This document shows, piece by piece, positions 5,416 through 7,331 of a stretch of DNA of 7,331 bases; within the stretch, counting starts at the first letter, position 1, and every line of letters begins with the position of its first letter. Source of the stretch: Pseudoselenomonas ruminantium (lineage in GTDB: Bacteria > Bacillota > Negativicutes > Selenomonadales > Selenomonadaceae). The notes below the pieces were generated by a model. The model searched no databases. It was given only the letters and a program-made list of their open reading frames with translations, and was not told where the DNA came from. The translations under genes and the position numbers were made by a program. The stretch lies in assembly GCA_002373045.1 (NCBI GenBank), contig DFHU01000042.1, forward strand, positions 1-7,331. Direction: 5' to 3'.

Positions 5416-6867
5416 AGTCAGAAGGTTCGTACCCGTTTCGCACCAAGCCCCACGGGTTATATGCATATTGGCAATCTGCGTACGGCGCTCTATGGTTATC
5501 TCTACGCCAAGGCGCAGAAGGGCGATTTTATCCTGCGTATTGAAGATACCGACCGCACCCGTTATGTGGCCGATGCGGTAGATTTCATCAACCGCACCCT
5601 CGAAATGGCGCATATCGTGCCGGATGAAGGCCCCGATATCGGCGGTGACTGCGGCCCGTACGTTCAGAGCGAACGCATGGACATTTACAAGAAGTATGCC
5701 GAAGAACTGGTAAAGAACGGTCATGCTTATTACTGTTTCTGCGACCCGGACGAAGACCATTCTGCCGGTGAGTTTGGCGGTTATGACCGCACCTGCCGCG
5801 ATTTGGATGCCGCAGTAATCGAGCAGCATCTGAAAAATGGCGACCCGTATGTTATCCGTCAGAAGATGCCGCTCGATGGTTCGACCACCTTCTTTGACGT
5901 GCTGCATGGCAACATCACCATTCCGAATTCCGAATTGGAAGACCAGGTGCTCTTAAAGCGCGACGGGATGCCGACCTATAACTTTGCCAACGTAATTGAC
6001 GACCATCTGATGGGTATCAGCCATATCATGCGCGGTGCCGAATTCATCACGTCCACGCCGAAGTACATCCTGCTTTATGAAGCTTATGGCTGGGAAGTAC
6101 CGACCTTTATTCATCTGGCGCCGGTTATGGGCAAGAATGAGGACGGCTCGGTATCCAAGCTGTCCAAGCGTCATGGGGCAACGAGCTTTGACGATTTGGT
6201 GAAACTGGGCTATCTGCCGGAAGCCATCACCAACTATGTGGCACTCCTCGGCTGGAACCCCAAGACCACCAATCAGGAAATCTTCTCCATGGAAGAACTG
6301 ATTGCGCACTTCGAGCTGGATGGACTGTCCAAGTCTCCGGCGGTCTTTGACTATGACAAGCTGGGCTGGATTAACGGCGAATACTTCAAGGCCATGAGCG
6401 ATGAAGAATTTGCTAAGCGTGCCCGTGAATTTGCAGGCGATTTGCCGGATTATCTCGAAAAGAACTGGCAGATGGTGGCCGCGCTCTTGAAGACCCGCGT
6501 ACAGCGTTTCAGCGATGTGAAAGAGGAAATCGACTTCTTGATTACGCTGCCGGAATTTGACGCTGACCTCTATAACAACAAGCGCAATAAGGTCAATCCG
6601 GAAAAGGCCGCTGAACTCATGCCGAAACTGGTGGAACTCTTGGAAGGCGTCAGCGAGGCAGATTGGCACAACGACAGCCTGTATGCTAAACTCGAAGAAT
6701 ACATCGCTGCCCAGGAACTCAAGAAGGGCCTCGTGATGTGGGTACTGCGTATCGGTGTAGCTGGCAAGTCCGTAACTCCGGGCGGTGCTACGGAAATCCT
6801 GTCCATTTTGGGCAAGAAAAATTCTTTGGCCCGCCTGCAAAAAAGCCTTGCCAACCTTACGGCGTAG
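5413..6867 (+). CDS. gltX: Glutamyl-tRNA synthetase
   Basis: A cytoplasmic class I aminoacyl-tRNA synthetase that charges tRNA-Glu with L-glutamate using ATP. Its 484 residues match bacterial GluRS (about 470-490). The N-terminal Rossmann fold carries RTRFAPSPTGYMHIGNLRTALY (from residue 6), with the HIGH-type motif HIGN at 18-21. The second signature, VSKLSKRHGA, places the KMSKS-type loop KLSKR at 249-253. The insertion with Cys108, Cys110 and Cys128 (YYCFC ... RTCRD) resembles the zinc-binding CxC...C pattern of some bacterial GluRS, although the fourth ligand is unclear. The all-helical anticodon-binding region spans about 320-484. Whether it is discriminating or also charges tRNA-Gln cannot be decided by eye. 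It probably shares a transcript with dhaL, and it is followed by two tRNA-Glu genes whose promoter overlaps its last codons. Confidence 0.98.
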   Translation: MSQKVRTRFAPSPTGYMHIGNLRTALYGYLYAKAQKGDFILRIEDTDRTRYVADAVDFINRTLEMAHIVPDEGPDIGGDCGPYVQSERMDIYKKYAEELVKNGHAYYCFCDPDEDHSAGEFGGYDRTCRDLDAAVIEQHLKNGDPYVIRQKMPLDGSTTFFDVLHGNITIPNSELEDQVLLKRDGMPTYNFANVIDDHLMGISHIMRGAEFITSTPKYILLYEAYGWEVPTFIHLAPVMGKNEDGSVSKLSKRHGATSFDDLVKLGYLPEAITNYVALLGWNPKTTNQEIFSMEELIAHFELDGLSKSPAVFDYDKLGWINGEYFKAMSDEEFAKRAREFAGDLPDYLEKNWQMVAALLKTRVQRFSDVKEEIDFLITLPEFDADLYNNKRNKVNPEKAAELMPKLVELLEGVSEADWHNDSLYAKLEEYIAAQELKKGLVMWVLRIGVAGKSVTPGGATEILSILGKKNSLARLQKSLANLTA

Positions 6868-6876
6868 TGCTATAAT
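6848..6876 (+). promoter_or_regulatory. Near-consensus promoter of the tRNA-Glu pair, inside the gltX 3' end
   Basis: TTGCCA (6848-6853, 5 of 6) is followed after exactly 17 bp by a perfect TATAAT (6871-6876) preceded by TGC, which makes an extended -10. The -35 box lies within the last codons of gltX and the -10 box just after its stop. Transcription would begin near 6883, about 25 nt upstream of the first tRNA, as expected for a strongly expressed tRNA operon. Confidence 0.88.
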
Positions 6877-6907
6877 TATTTGAGTCAGCAATAATAGAGT
6901 TGCTTTT

Positions 6908-6982
6908 GGCGCCTTCGTCAAGCGGTTAAGACACTGGCCTCTCACGCCAGGTTCACGGGTTCGAATCCCGTAGGCGTCACCA
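6908..6982 (+). tRNA. tRNA-Glu (anticodon CUC), first copy
   Basis: A complete 75-nt cloverleaf: acceptor GGCGCCT/AGGCGTC (one G.U at the second pair), D stem GTC/GAC, anticodon stem CTGGC/GCCAG around the loop CTCTCAC, T stem ACGGG/CCCGT with loop TTCGAAT, discriminator A and encoded CCA. Loop positions 34-36 are CTC, decoding GAG. The T11-A24 pair in the D stem fits known tRNA-Glu identity. The gene follows gltX directly. Confidence 0.97.
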
Positions 6983-6985
6983 AGC

Positions 6986-7060
6986 GGCACCTTCGTCAAG
7001 CGGTTAAGACACCGGCCTCTCACGCCGGGTTCACGGGTTCGAATCCCGTAGGTGTCACCA
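6986..7060 (+). tRNA. tRNA-Glu (anticodon CUC), second copy
   Basis: Another complete 75-nt cloverleaf with encoded CCA and anticodon CUC, starting 3 nt (AGC) after the first. It differs at only four positions, which make two compensated pairs: G-C to A-T at the fourth acceptor pair and T-A to C-G at the second anticodon-stem pair. It must be cut from the same precursor as the first tRNA. Confidence 0.97.
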
Positions 7061-7071
7061 TATGAGTATAC

Positions 7072-7101
7072 AGGAGCTATGAGTTTTCATAGCTCCTTTT
7101 T
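7072..7101 (+). terminator. Rho-independent terminator of the tRNA-Glu operon
   Basis: AGGAGCTATGA (7072-7082) pairs perfectly with TCATAGCTCCT (7087-7097): an 11-bp stem with a GTTT tetraloop, then a T run (7097-7101). It begins 11 nt after the CCA of the second tRNA. Confidence 0.93.
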
Positions 7102-7331
7102 GGTATAAATTGCAGTTTATCGGGCAGTTTGTGCTGAAGGTATCCCGTCCATGCGTTGTTCGGGGTGAACGGGGAGTAATTTTTCTGTTTTCCGCTAAAC
7201 GACCCCCTCGTAAAGACGAGCTGTCCAGTTACCTGCGCCGGGCAGGCCAACGGCGCTTCTTTCAGCGTATTTTCTTAGCATTTTCTTACCGGGGCCGGCC
7301 TTCACTGCGTTCAGGCAGTCGCTCCCTACAG
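7102..7331. other. Unassigned terminal region
   Basis: No gene could be assigned with confidence. Small inverted repeats are present: CTCGT-AAAG-ACGAG (about 7207-7220), GCGCC/GGCGC (about 7235-7256), ACTGC-GTTCAG-GCAGT, and a GGCCGGCC palindrome. TTTTCTTA occurs twice, 11 bp apart. The base composition is more GC-rich and more structured than the other intergenic regions of the window. Confidence 0.4.
7195..7329 (-). CDS. Possible 3' fragment of an unknown open frame, running off the window edge
   Basis: On the minus strand a frame is open from the window edge for 44 codons and stops with TAG at 7197-7195; one internal ATG lies at codon 17. The translated sequence includes GSDCLNAVKAGPGKKMLRK and GLPGAGNWTARLYEGVV. 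I recognise no family, and frames this short open by chance in GC-rich DNA. It may be translation of a non-coding repeat. Listed only because it crosses the edge. Confidence 0.13.
   Translation of the reverse strand, partial: VGSDCLNAVKAGPGKKMLRKYAERSAVGLPGAGNWTARLYEGVV

Noticed and set aside
5953..7023. Long minus-strand open frame of 356 codons over gltX and the tRNA genes
   Set aside because: It begins inside the second tRNA, repeats a tRNA-antisense peptide (GIRTREPGVRGQCLNRLTK) and then runs antisense to gltX, whose family motifs are certain. It is a shadow frame.
1..7331. CRISPR array, insertion sequence, prophage or defence island
   Set aside because: No regularly spaced repeats, no transposase or integrase motifs and no terminal inverted repeats were seen; the window reads as core housekeeping DNA.

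Overview
The window looks like a housekeeping stretch of a low-to-medium GC Firmicute, most plausibly a motile member of the diderm class Negativicutes such as Selenomonas. Reasons: strong AGGAGG-type Shine-Dalgarno sequences before every gene, TTG start use, a Bacillota-style 5S rRNA, a lipoprotein with an outer-membrane-compatible lipobox, a Cache-type chemoreceptor and a long (EpsC-type) serine acetyltransferase. The genus is an inference from general resemblance and was not tested by a search.

Layout: positions 1 to about 20 appear to be the extreme 3' end of a 23S rRNA gene. A short spacer with an 11-bp hairpin, a 5S rRNA gene (97-213) and a strong terminator with a UACG tetraloop (221-244) follow, so this is the tail of an rRNA operon. 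A second perfect hairpin (268-294) ends the convergent minus-strand gene, a lipoprotein with a glucosaminidase-like domain followed by TPR repeats (309-1568). About 220 bp of divergent intergenic DNA separates it from a plus-strand chemoreceptor, sCache-HAMP-MCP (1789-3564).

Then come cysE (serine O-acetyltransferase, 3684-4595) behind its own TTGACA/TAACAT promoter and a long leader hairpin; an orphan dhaL (4755-5378); and gltX (glutamyl-tRNA synthetase, 5413-6867, TTG start). dhaL and gltX are 34 bp apart with no visible terminator and probably form an operon. Their best promoter (4636-4663) lies upstream of a textbook intrinsic terminator (4690-4726), an arrangement that would allow transcription attenuation. 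A near-consensus promoter embedded in the 3' end of gltX drives two tandem tRNA-Glu(CUC) genes (6908-6982 and 6986-7060, 3 nt apart), closed by a terminator at 7072-7101. The last 230 bp hold no confident gene, only a 44-codon open frame on the minus strand that runs off the edge.

Functional links: gltX sits directly beside genes for its own substrate tRNA; cysE supplies O-acetylserine for cysteine synthesis and is a known neighbour of gltX in Firmicutes, here in a different order and with dhaL between them. No CRISPR, insertion sequence, phage or defence system is visible. The points most worth a second look are the promoter-terminator-gene arrangement before dhaL-gltX, the leader hairpin of cysE, the tRNA-Glu pair that differs only by compensated base pairs, and the dhaL gene without dhaK or dhaM.
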